The notes under the pieces are model-generated. The model was given only the letters and a program-made list of their open reading frames with translations, ran no database searches and was not told where the DNA came from. From an uncultured Ruminococcus sp. (GTDB lineage Bacteria; Bacillota; Clostridia; Oscillospirales; CAG-272), in contig CADCPG010000099.1 in NCBI GenBank assembly GCA_902803255.1, forward strand, positions 1 through 9,459: a stretch of DNA of 9,459 nt. The letters run 5' to 3'. The position numbers and the translations under genes are program-made. This document shows positions 1 to 5,463 of the stretch, one piece after another; within the stretch, counting starts at the first letter, position 1; each line of letters starts with the position of its first letter.

Positions 1-1598
1 ACGACGACCGTCGTAACTCCGCTCATCTCTGAGGCTATCGCCCGCCGCAGCTTCATGTCGGTCCCGTAGTCGAGCGCCGAGCTCGAGTCGTCGAGTATGA
101 GTATGTCGGGGTCGCCCGCGATCGCCCGCGCGATGAGCACCCTCTGGCGCTGCCCGCCCGAAAGGTTGGTGCCCTTCGACGAGAGCTCGTGGGCGTATCC
201 GTCGGGGAAGGCTTCGATGAAGCCGTCGGCCTGGGCGATCCTCGCGGCGCGCTCTATCCTCTCCTGCGGGATGTCCCTGAAGAAGGCTATGTTCTCGGCG
301 ACGGTCCCGGCGAATATGAAGTCGTTCTGCATCGCCGCTCCGAAGCGGTCCTTCAGTTCTTCGCGGGACAGCGTCCTGACGTCACGCCCGCCTATGCGGA
401 CCGAGCCCGACGAGACGTCGTAGAAGCGCATGAGCAGCGAGACTACCGTCGTCTTGCCCGAGCCCGTCGCGCCGATTATCCCGAGCTTTCCGCCGCGCGG
501 GAGGCTGAAGTCGATCCCGCGCAGGATGCCGGAGGTGCCGGCGTAGTCGAAACCGACCGAATCGAAGACTATGCCGTCCTCGCCTTCGCGGCGGGGGCAT
601 TCCTCCTCGCTCATGACGGGCAGGCCCTCGCCGGTGCGCAGCACCTCGGCGACCCTTCCGGCCGAGGCGGAGGCCTTCGACCACATGACGAAGATCCTCG
701 ACACGCCCATCATGGCCATCGAGATCATGGTGAAATACTGGATGAATGCGATGATGTCGCCCGGCTTCGACAGCCCGCCGTTGACGAGCCTCGCGCCGAA
801 GAAGACGACCGAGACGAGCCCGAGGTTCATGAAGAAGTTCATCGCCGGGTTCGAAGCCGCCATGATCGAGTTGGTCTTAACCTCGATCCGGGCGAGCTTT
901 CTGTTCTCGTCGTCATAGCGGCGGTATTCGTAATCGCGCCGCGAGAGCGCCTTGATCACGCGTATGCCCTGGGCGTCCTCCCTGACCACCCTGATCATGC
1001 CGTCGACGGCGGCCTGGACCTTCGTGTAGAGCGGCAGGCCCTTCGAGGTGATCGTGTAGACGGCGACGAACAGGAAGGGCAGGACGGCCGCCATGACCAG
1101 GGTCAGGCGCAGGTCCATCGTGGCGCAGACGGCGAGTCCGCCCGCGAGCATGATCGGGGCGCGCACTCCCATACGCTGCATCGAGTTTATGAAGTTGTGG
1201 ATGTTGTAGGTGTCGCTCGTGATGCGGCTCTCGAGGCTGGGGACGGTGAAGGCGTCGGTCTGCGCCGGGGTGAGTCGCACCGTGCGGTCGAAGAGGTCGT
1301 GGCGTATCATCCCCGCGGCGTCCTTGGCTATCTCGGCCGAGACCCTGTTCGCCTTTATGCTGCCCGCCACGCCGAGAGCGGCGCAGACTATCATCAGGAC
1401 GGCGTAAAGCGCTATCTCGAGCGCCTTTGCCTTCGTGTCGACGTCTGCCTGGCCCTCGAGGGGGCTTATTATCTCATTGAGGATGTAGCTGAGTATCCTC
1501 GGAAGCGCCAGCTCGATGACGGTCGCGAACACCTTCAGTATCATGTTGAAGGTGAGCCGCCTCGAGAAGGGCTTCAGGTATTTCAGTATGTGTCTCAT
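1..1598 (-). CDS. ABC exporter half-transporter (TMD-NBD fusion), degenerate-site subunit, 3' end off the window
   Basis: This gene reads from 1598 down past position 1, giving at least 532 residues without a stop; families of this type are about 570-620 residues. An N-terminal transmembrane domain (helices near 15-42, 60-82, 145-163, 166-183, 250-273 and 284-306) is followed by a nucleotide-binding domain. The NBD shows Walker A GATGSGKTT (376-384), Q-loop Gln424, signature LSGGQ (479-483) and Walker B ILILDD with Asp503. The residue after Walker B, usually the catalytic Glu, is Asp504. In heterodimeric exporters such as BmrC/BmrD and TM287/288 this change marks the subunit with the degenerate ATP site, so an intact partner is expected just beyond the left edge. 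The switch His/Gln also lies outside. The start ATG overlaps the MarR stop (ATGA), so translation is probably coupled. The likely role is ATP-driven export of drugs, lipids or peptides; the substrate cannot be read from the sequence. Confidence 0.94.
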   Translation of the reverse strand, partial: MRHILKYLKPFSRRLTFNMILKVFATVIELALPRILSYILNEIISPLEGQADVDTKAKALEIALYAVLMIVCAALGVAGSIKANRVSAEIAKDAAGMIRHDLFDRTVRLTPAQTDAFTVPSLESRITSDTYNIHNFINSMQRMGVRAPIMLAGGLAVCATMDLRLTLVMAAVLPFLFVAVYTITSKGLPLYTKVQAAVDGMIRVVREDAQGIRVIKALSRRDYEYRRYDDENRKLARIEVKTNSIMAASNPAMNFFMNLGLVSVVFFGARLVNGGLSKPGDIIAFIQYFTMISMAMMGVSRIFVMWSKASASAGRVAEVLRTGEGLPVMSEEECPRREGEDGIVFDSVGFDYAGTSGILRGIDFSLPRGGKLGIIGATGSGKTTVVSLLMRFYDVSSGSVRIGGRDVRTLSREELKDRFGAAMQNDFIFAGTVAENIAFFRDIPQERIERAARIAQADGFIEAFPDGYAHELSSKGTNLSGGQRQRVLIARAIAGDPDILILDDSSSALDYGTDMKLRRAIASEMSGVTTVV

Positions 1599-2131
1599 AC
1601 GTTTTCCGCGGCGCCCTCCTTCTCTTCCGCTTTGGCCTCATCTCCGGCTTCGCGCTGTCCGGAGGGCTGGTCCTTCGCGTCCTGACCGTCGCCGAAGACC
1701 TCGTCGGAGACGCCGGCGTAAGCGGCGGCCCGCTTCGCCAGCTTCGGCATGATGGCGGTCAGCTGCGCGGCCTCCTCTTCGGTCAGGGCCTCCGCCATAT
1801 AGGCGTTCCAGTCCCGGAGCATCGACCGGATGCCCGGAAGCGCCGCCTGCGCCTTTTCGGTCGGATAGACGAGCAGCACTCTCCGGTCGTTCGGAGACTG
1901 CTCGCGGCGGACGTATCCGTGAGACTCGAGATAGGCGAGCGTACGCGTGACGTTGCTCTTGTTGATGAACAGCTTTCTCGCCAGGCTGTCCTGCGATATC
2001 CCGGGACAGCGGCACAGCGTGAGGATATAACTGTGGTGCGTATCCCCGAGATCGGTCCCCTTCAGCCTGTCGGCGCGGTAGATCGCCCCGCAGCGGCTCA
2101 CTATGTTTATGCATCTCATTAAAGAAGGCAT
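1595..2131 (-). CDS. MarR-family winged-helix transcriptional regulator
   Basis: The 178-residue protein has a MarR-type winged helix-turn-helix at about residues 33-100. The recognition helix is near NKSNVTRTLAYLESHG (57-72), and the wing carries the NDRR...VYPT element (81-91). A helical dimerisation region follows (about 92-135). The last 40 residues (about 139-178) form an acidic, Gly/Ala/Glu-rich tail that is unusual for the family, which is typically about 140-150 residues. The same frame extends upstream to an ATG at 2200, but that codon lies only about 6 bases after the predicted transcription start. ATG 2131, with a weak AAGGAAG-like site about 13 bases upstream, is therefore preferred; ATG 2119 is also possible. 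It heads the exporter operon and overlaps the exporter start. By family precedent it is probably a ligand-responsive repressor of its own operon, and perhaps of the divergent lipoprotein gene. Family call is sure, start less so. Confidence 0.92.
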   Translation of the reverse strand: MPSLMRCINIVSRCGAIYRADRLKGTDLGDTHHSYILTLCRCPGISQDSLARKLFINKSNVTRTLAYLESHGYVRREQSPNDRRVLLVYPTEKAQAALPGIRSMLRDWNAYMAEALTEEEAAQLTAIMPKLAKRAAAYAGVSDEVFGDGQDAKDQPSGQREAGDEAKAEEKEGAAENV

Positions 2132-2187
2132 TTTCTTTTCGGCTTCCTTCCGTCGGTAATTCGGCTGTCGCGTCGCGGCGCGCTTTC

Positions 2188-2201
2188 GTTGCGCCCGCAA
2201 C
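2188..2201 (-). promoter_or_regulatory. Small palindrome at the 5' end of the marR leader
   Basis: GTTGC-N4-GCAAC forms a perfect five-base-pair inverted repeat within the first 20 bases of the predicted marR transcript. It could be a 5'-terminal RNA hairpin with a four-base loop, or a DNA operator near +10, where a bound MarR dimer would block transcription. The sequence alone cannot decide between these. Confidence 0.45.
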
Positions 2202-2211
2202 TTTACGCGAA
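2197..2211 (+). repeat. Direct repeat copy 1 (GCAACTTNNCGCGAA) at the marR start site
   Basis: This copy reads GCAACTTTACGCGAA and abuts the marR -10 box, covering the predicted transcription start. A second copy at 2296-2310 matches 13 of 15 positions in the same orientation. Both lie in promoter core regions, so they are candidate protein-binding sites. The match is short enough that chance is not excluded. Confidence 0.5.
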
Positions 2212-2212
2212 T

Positions 2213-2242
2213 ATTATATCATCGCGGCGGTGTTCCTGTCAA
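2213..2242 (-). promoter_or_regulatory. Sigma-A promoter of the marR-exporter operon
   Basis: On the minus strand, TTGACA (2242-2237) and TATAAT (2218-2213) are perfect consensus hexamers separated by 18 bases. Transcription should start near 2206, leaving a leader of about 75 bases before ATG 2131. So perfect a promoter suggests a strong basal activity that would need repression, which fits an adjacent MarR gene. Confidence 0.88.
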
Positions 2243-2254
2243 TATAAAACGAGT

Positions 2255-2280
2255 CTGCGCACCGGCGCCGTCCTGCGCAG
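2255..2280. promoter_or_regulatory. Inverted repeat centred between the divergent promoters (candidate operator)
   Basis: CTGCGCA (2255-2261) and TGCGCAG (2274-2280) are perfect inverted arms around a 12-base centre that itself contains the palindrome CGGCGCCG. The repeat centre (2267.5) falls almost exactly midway between the outer ends of the two -35 boxes (2242 and 2294). It lies upstream of both predicted start sites, so it should act as DNA rather than as an RNA hairpin. A shared regulator site is inferred; the MarR protein is the obvious candidate. Confidence 0.55.
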
Positions 2281-2293
2281 GGACAGATTTTTC

Positions 2294-2322
2294 TTGCAAC
2301 TTGCCGCGAAATACTGTATAAT
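2294..2322 (+). promoter_or_regulatory. Sigma-A promoter of the lipoprotein gene
   Basis: TTGCAA (2294-2299) and TATAAT (2317-2322) are separated by 17 bases. The start site is expected near 2329, giving a very short leader. A strong AAAGGAG ribosome binding site (2331-2337) lies six bases before ATG 2344. The promoter is divergent from the marR promoter. Confidence 0.82.
2296..2310 (+). repeat. Direct repeat copy 2 (GCAACTTNNCGCGAA) in the lipoprotein promoter
   Basis: This copy reads GCAACTTGCCGCGAA. It begins inside the -35 box and runs into the spacer, a position where a bound protein would exclude RNA polymerase. It is the partner of the copy at 2197-2211, 99 bases away. Confidence 0.5.
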
Positions 2323-2343
2323 ACGTCCTCAAAGGAGTAAATA

Positions 2344-3279
2344 ATGCGTTTTTTTATCAAATCAAACAGTAAAAAGCAATTTAAGTATCACTTCCCGTTC
2401 CGCGCCGCGCGCGCGGCGCTTTTGTTGCTCCTCGCGGCGGCGTCGGTCCTGTCGGGCTGCTCCGGGGATGCCCCCGAGCCTGAGCGCGGCTTCATCGTGT
2501 TCCGCGAGAGCTTTACCTTCGGTGGCGGCGCCGCCCCGGAAGGCTACCGCGGGATACTCGAGTACGGCACGCGGATCGACGCCGGGGCCCCCGCTGAATA
2601 CGTCGAGGAGACCGAAGGCGAGGACGGCATCCGCAGCTTCACGACATACTCGTACACCGGTACTCAGAAGTCGAGATACAGCCGCATGGAATACGACTCG
2701 TATGCCGCGGAGGACGGGTCGCATGTGTTCATCGAAAACGGAGGAAGCGGCCGTAAGATCGGCTACAACACGGCCGTATCGGCGGCGCAGCTCGAATACG
2801 CAAGGGAGCACCGCGCCGGCGAAGAGGCTCTCGTCGCGGCCGCGAAAAGATGCATGGCGGAATTCACCGACTCATACGCAAACTGCGAACTGAAGGACAA
2901 CGGGAGCGCCGTGACCGTCGAATTCTTCAACGAGACGGCGGGCGTGCGCTACGGCGACACGGGATTCGTGTACATGCTGCCCGACGCCACCGTCATCAGC
3001 TGCGCCGACCACCACGACCCGTCGCTGTATCTTTACGACATCTCCTTCCTCGCCGACGGCGAGATCGAAGCTGCCGCGGAAGCCGCCGTGAACGCGGAGG
3101 GAGGCGGAGGCGTCGCGGCGTTCACCGAAGCACGGCTCCTGATCGACGACGGCGGGAGGCCGGTCATCATAGCCGAGTGCAGGCGGGACCCGGAATCGGC
3201 GACCGACGCCTTCGGAGCGGAATTCGTCTATACGGTGTTCGACATAGGTCCTCTCCCCGGAGACACGTCCGCGGAGTGA
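2344..3279 (+). CDS. Secreted lipoprotein of unknown function
   Basis: The 311-residue protein has a lipoprotein signal peptide: a long basic n-region (1-23), a Leu/Ala core (24-35) and the lipobox LSGC with Cys39 as the predicted lipidation site. The mature part (about 272 residues) is acidic and rich in Gly, Tyr and Glu, with no family I recognise. It contains four further cysteines (170, 181, 220, 279) that could form disulfides outside the membrane. The first 17 codons are strikingly AT-rich compared with the rest, which probably keeps the ribosome site unstructured. The start is fixed by AAAGGAG at 2331-2337, and no later Met would preserve the signal peptide. It is transcribed divergently from marR and the exporter, and is apparently monocistronic. 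A link to the exporter through shared control is an inference from the intergenic region only. Confidence 0.88.
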   Translation: MRFFIKSNSKKQFKYHFPFRAARAALLLLLAAASVLSGCSGDAPEPERGFIVFRESFTFGGGAAPEGYRGILEYGTRIDAGAPAEYVEETEGEDGIRSFTTYSYTGTQKSRYSRMEYDSYAAEDGSHVFIENGGSGRKIGYNTAVSAAQLEYAREHRAGEEALVAAAKRCMAEFTDSYANCELKDNGSAVTVEFFNETAGVRYGDTGFVYMLPDATVISCADHHDPSLYLYDISFLADGEIEAAAEAAVNAEGGGGVAAFTEARLLIDDGGRPVIIAECRRDPESATDAFGAEFVYTVFDIGPLPGDTSAE

Positions 3280-3344
3280 TCCTGCGCGGCCGTACGGTCC
3301 CGGACCCCGGCGCGCGCTTCACTCCGAAATCATCCCTTGTTCAT

Positions 3345-3368
3345 ACGCGCGTCGCACACGGCGCGCGT
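3345..3368 (+). terminator. Probable terminator hairpin after the lipoprotein gene
   Basis: Ten-base arms (3345-3354 and 3359-3368) pair fully apart from one T-G wobble around a CACA loop, and the stem is almost all G-C. The following TTGTTC is only a weak T tract. The hairpin lies 65 bases after the lipoprotein stop and about 30 bases before the next -10 box. It most likely ends lipoprotein transcription; leak-through into the ABC operon is possible because the T tract is poor. Confidence 0.6.
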
Positions 3369-3393
3369 TGTTCAAAAATTAGCAATAATTATA

Positions 3394-3402
3394 TGTTATA
3401 CT
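3394..3402 (+). promoter_or_regulatory. Extended -10 promoter of the ABC-2 operon
   Basis: TGTTATACT fits the extended -10 form (TG, one base, TATACT). No good -35 lies at the usual distance; TTCAAA at 3371-3376 is 20 bases away. The surrounding 35 bases are AT-rich, unlike flanking DNA. A start near 3409 excludes the upstream in-frame ATG at 3407 and supports ATG 3461 for the first gene. Confidence 0.65.
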
Positions 3403-3410
3403 ATATGTGT

Positions 3411-3430
3411 ATGCCCGGCATCCCGGACAT
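3411..3430 (+). promoter_or_regulatory. 5'-terminal hairpin in the ABC-2 operon leader
   Basis: ATGCCCGG and CCGGACAT pair around a CATC loop with a single C-A mismatch. The hairpin would sit at the very 5' end of the predicted transcript, where such structures can protect mRNA from decay. Function is inferred; no riboswitch-like structure was recognised in the 50-base leader. Confidence 0.4.
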
Positions 3431-3460
3431 GCGGAAAACGAAAGGAACCGCGGAAAAGCA

Positions 3461-4663
3461 ATGATAAAAATTTCGCATCTCGTCAAGAACTACGGCAATT
3501 TCTGCGCCGTGGACGATATCAGCTTTGAGGTGGCGAAGGGCGAAGTCGTGGGCTTCCTCGGGCCGAACGGCGCCGGAAAGAGCACCACGATGAACATGGT
3601 GACGGGCTACCTGTCATCCACATCCGGGACCGTGACGATAGGCGGAGTCGATATTCTCGACGACCCGCTCAACGCCAAGCGCCTGATAGGATACCTCCCC
3701 GAACAGCCTCCCCTCTACCCCGACATGACGGTCGCCGAGTACCTCTCCTTCGCATACGACCTGAAAGGCTGCACATTCAACCGTGAAAAGCACATCGGCG
3801 AGATCTGCGACGTCGTCAAGATCACCGACGTGAAGAACAGACTGATCAAGAACCTTTCCAAGGGATACAAGCAGCGCGTGGGCATCGCGCAGGCCCTGGT
3901 CGGAAACCCGCCCGTCATCATCTTCGACGAGCCGACGATCGGCCTCGACCCGAAGCAGATCATCGAGATACGCAACCTCATACGCACGCTCGGCAAGGAG
4001 CATACCGTCATACTCTCGACGCACATCCTTCAGGAGGTGCAGGCGGTATGCGACCGCATCGTGATCATAAACAAGGGCAAGATCGTGGCCGACGAGCTCA
4101 CCGAGAACATCTCCAGAGCGGTCGAGAACACGAGACGCTTCAACGTCAAGATCAGCGGACCGCAGCGCGACGTCCTCGCGACGCTCCGCAACCTCCCCGG
4201 CATCTCCTACGCCGAGGTGCTCGCGGCCAGGGACGGCGACGCCTATACCTACATGATCGAGAGCGAGGTCGGAGTCGACATACGCAAGAAGCTCTTCTGG
4301 ACGCTCTCCGACAAGGGCTGGCCGATGATAGGCCTCGAAGCGCTCGGCATGAGCATCGAGGACATCTTCATCGCCGTCGTCGACAAGACCGACGAGGAGA
4401 AGCGCCCCGGCCTGCGCCAGGACAGGAAAAAGAAGCCCGACAGCCGCCGCGCGGCGGCGGAGAAGGCGATGGCGTCCGAGATCGTCGAGAAGACGGCGGA
4501 CGGCCGGAAGCGCTCAGGTGACGGAGAGTCCGAAGAGGAGGCTCCCGCCGGAGATTATTACGAGGATCACACCGTGACCGAGGACACCTTCGCGAAGATG
4601 ACGGAAAAGGCAGCCGACCGCGAAGAGAGAGCCGGGGACGGCGGAGAAAAGAAAGGAGAGTGA
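3461..4663 (+). CDS. ABC-2 type transporter ATP-binding protein (GldA/NatA-like) with charged C-terminal tail
   Basis: The 400-residue cytoplasmic ATPase would power the permease encoded next. It has Walker A GPNGAGKST (34-42), Q-loop Gln82, signature LSKGYKQR (132-139), Walker B VIIFDE with Asp156 and the intact catalytic Glu157, and switch His188. A C-terminal accessory domain (about 225-307) ends in the IEDIFIAVV motif usual for this class. These proteins normally stop near there, at about 300-310 residues. This one adds about 93 residues of mixed-charge, low-complexity sequence, with a strongly acidic stretch at 354-375 (10 Asp/Glu in 22, no Lys or Arg). ATG 3461 is chosen because the fold begins at once (MIKISHLVKNYG) and the upstream ATG 3407 precedes the predicted transcript. 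The ribosome site is weak (AAAGGA about 14 bases upstream, or GGAAAA closer). It is the first gene of a tight four-gene operon. Confidence 0.93.
   Translation: MIKISHLVKNYGNFCAVDDISFEVAKGEVVGFLGPNGAGKSTTMNMVTGYLSSTSGTVTIGGVDILDDPLNAKRLIGYLPEQPPLYPDMTVAEYLSFAYDLKGCTFNREKHIGEICDVVKITDVKNRLIKNLSKGYKQRVGIAQALVGNPPVIIFDEPTIGLDPKQIIEIRNLIRTLGKEHTVILSTHILQEVQAVCDRIVIINKGKIVADELTENISRAVENTRRFNVKISGPQRDVLATLRNLPGISYAEVLAARDGDAYTYMIESEVGVDIRKKLFWTLSDKGWPMIGLEALGMSIEDIFIAVVDKTDEEKRPGLRQDRKKKPDSRRAAAEKAMASEIVEKTADGRKRSGDGESEEEAPAGDYYEDHTVTEDTFAKMTEKAADREERAGDGGEKKGE
4652..4658 (+). promoter_or_regulatory. Ribosome binding site that sets the permease start
   Basis: AAAGGAG lies inside the last codons of the ATPase gene. 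It is 10 bases before ATG 4669 but only one base before the in-frame GTG 4660, so ATG 4669 is the workable start. Confidence 0.75.
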
Positions 4664-4668
4664 GCCGG

Positions 4669-5442
4669 ATGCTGGCGGTATACAAAAAGGAGCTGCGCTC
4701 CTTCTTCATAAACCCGGTCGGCTTCGTGTTCACCGGGATATTCCTGACCCTCGCGGCATTCCTTTGCTGCTTCACCACGCTCAAGACCAAGACATACAGC
4801 ACGTCGAACTTCTTCTACTACCTCGTGCTCAGCCTGATCGTGCTCATCCCGCTTCTCACGATGAGATCATTCGCCGAGGAGCGCAAGATGCGCACCGAGC
4901 AGATGCTGCTCACGGCACCCGTGACGATCACCGGACTCGTGCTCGGCAAGTACCTCGCGAGCTTCACGATCTTCGCAGGATGCATGCTCGTATCCTGCTT
5001 CGACTTCGTCCCGCTCTACATCGTCGGCAAGGCAGAGGCCGCCCTCAACAAGGACTCGATCACGCACATAGGACCCGTCACGTCGCAGATCGCGGCGTCG
5101 GTGCTCGGAGTGCTGCTCATCGGGGCCGCGTTCATAGCGATCGGCATATTCGTGTCGTCGCTCACCGAGAACCAGCTCTCATCCGCCATCATCACGATCG
5201 CGGTGCTGCTCGTCATGGTTGCAGTCAACGTGCTCAACACGATCGGCAGCGACTCGGAAGGCACGAGACTCGTGAACAGCTACGTCGTAAGATACATAAT
5301 CGACTGGATGAGCATCCTGTCGCGTTTCTCAAGCTTCCGGTACGGGATCCTCGACTGGAGCGCGCTGGTATACTATCTGTCGCTCAGCTTCATATTCGTC
5401 TACCTTACGGTGCGCGTGTACGAACGCCGCCGCTGGGCCTGA
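4669..5442 (+). CDS. ABC-2 type transporter permease (GldF-like)
   Basis: The 257-residue integral membrane protein forms the channel subunit for the ATPase encoded just upstream. Six hydrophobic segments are visible, near 17-38, 48-65, 97-119, 138-162, 168-190 and 232-250. Between helices 2 and 3 is the conserved ABC-2 coupling stretch LTMRSFAEERKMRTEQMLLT followed by APVT...LVLGKYLA (63-97), where the ATPase is expected to dock. Length and topology fit the GldF/NosY-like ABC-2 permeases, and one copy implies a homodimer. The start is ATG 4669; a GTG start at 4660, which overlaps the ATPase stop as GTGA, would add three residues but has no properly spaced ribosome site. The gap to the ATPase gene is five bases and to the next gene 21. 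The transported substrate cannot be inferred. Confidence 0.92.
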   Translation: MLAVYKKELRSFFINPVGFVFTGIFLTLAAFLCCFTTLKTKTYSTSNFFYYLVLSLIVLIPLLTMRSFAEERKMRTEQMLLTAPVTITGLVLGKYLASFTIFAGCMLVSCFDFVPLYIVGKAEAALNKDSITHIGPVTSQIAASVLGVLLIGAAFIAIGIFVSSLTENQLSSAIITIAVLLVMVAVNVLNTIGSDSEGTRLVNSYVVRYIIDWMSILSRFSSFRYGILDWSALVYYLSLSFIFVYLTVRVYERRRWA

Positions 5443-5463
5443 CCGCGGGAAAGGAGAAAGAAA

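Noticed and set aside
189..1685. A 498-codon open frame on the plus strand, antisense to the exporter
   Set aside because: It mirrors the exporter codons in a GC-rich genome, has no ribosome site or recognisable domain, and its product is an Arg/Asp/His-rich composition typical of shadow frames. The minus strand shows every ABC motif in order.
2132..2200. Longer MarR start at ATG 2200
   Set aside because: The perfect TTGACA/TATAAT promoter puts the transcript start near 2206, leaving no room for a ribosome site, and the extra 23 residues are basic filler outside the fold.
2255..2292. Inverted repeat followed by a short T run, resembling a plus-strand terminator
   Set aside because: No plus-strand gene lies upstream of it, and it sits between two divergent promoters, outside both predicted transcripts.
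3287..3298. GCCGTACGGT near-palindrome after the lipoprotein gene
   Set aside because: It has no loop for an RNA hairpin and no promoter nearby; the 3345-3368 hairpin is a far better terminator candidate.
3407..3460. Longer ATPase start at ATG 3407
   Set aside because: The codon lies at or before the predicted transcript start, no ribosome site precedes it, and the ABC fold begins immediately at ATG 3461.
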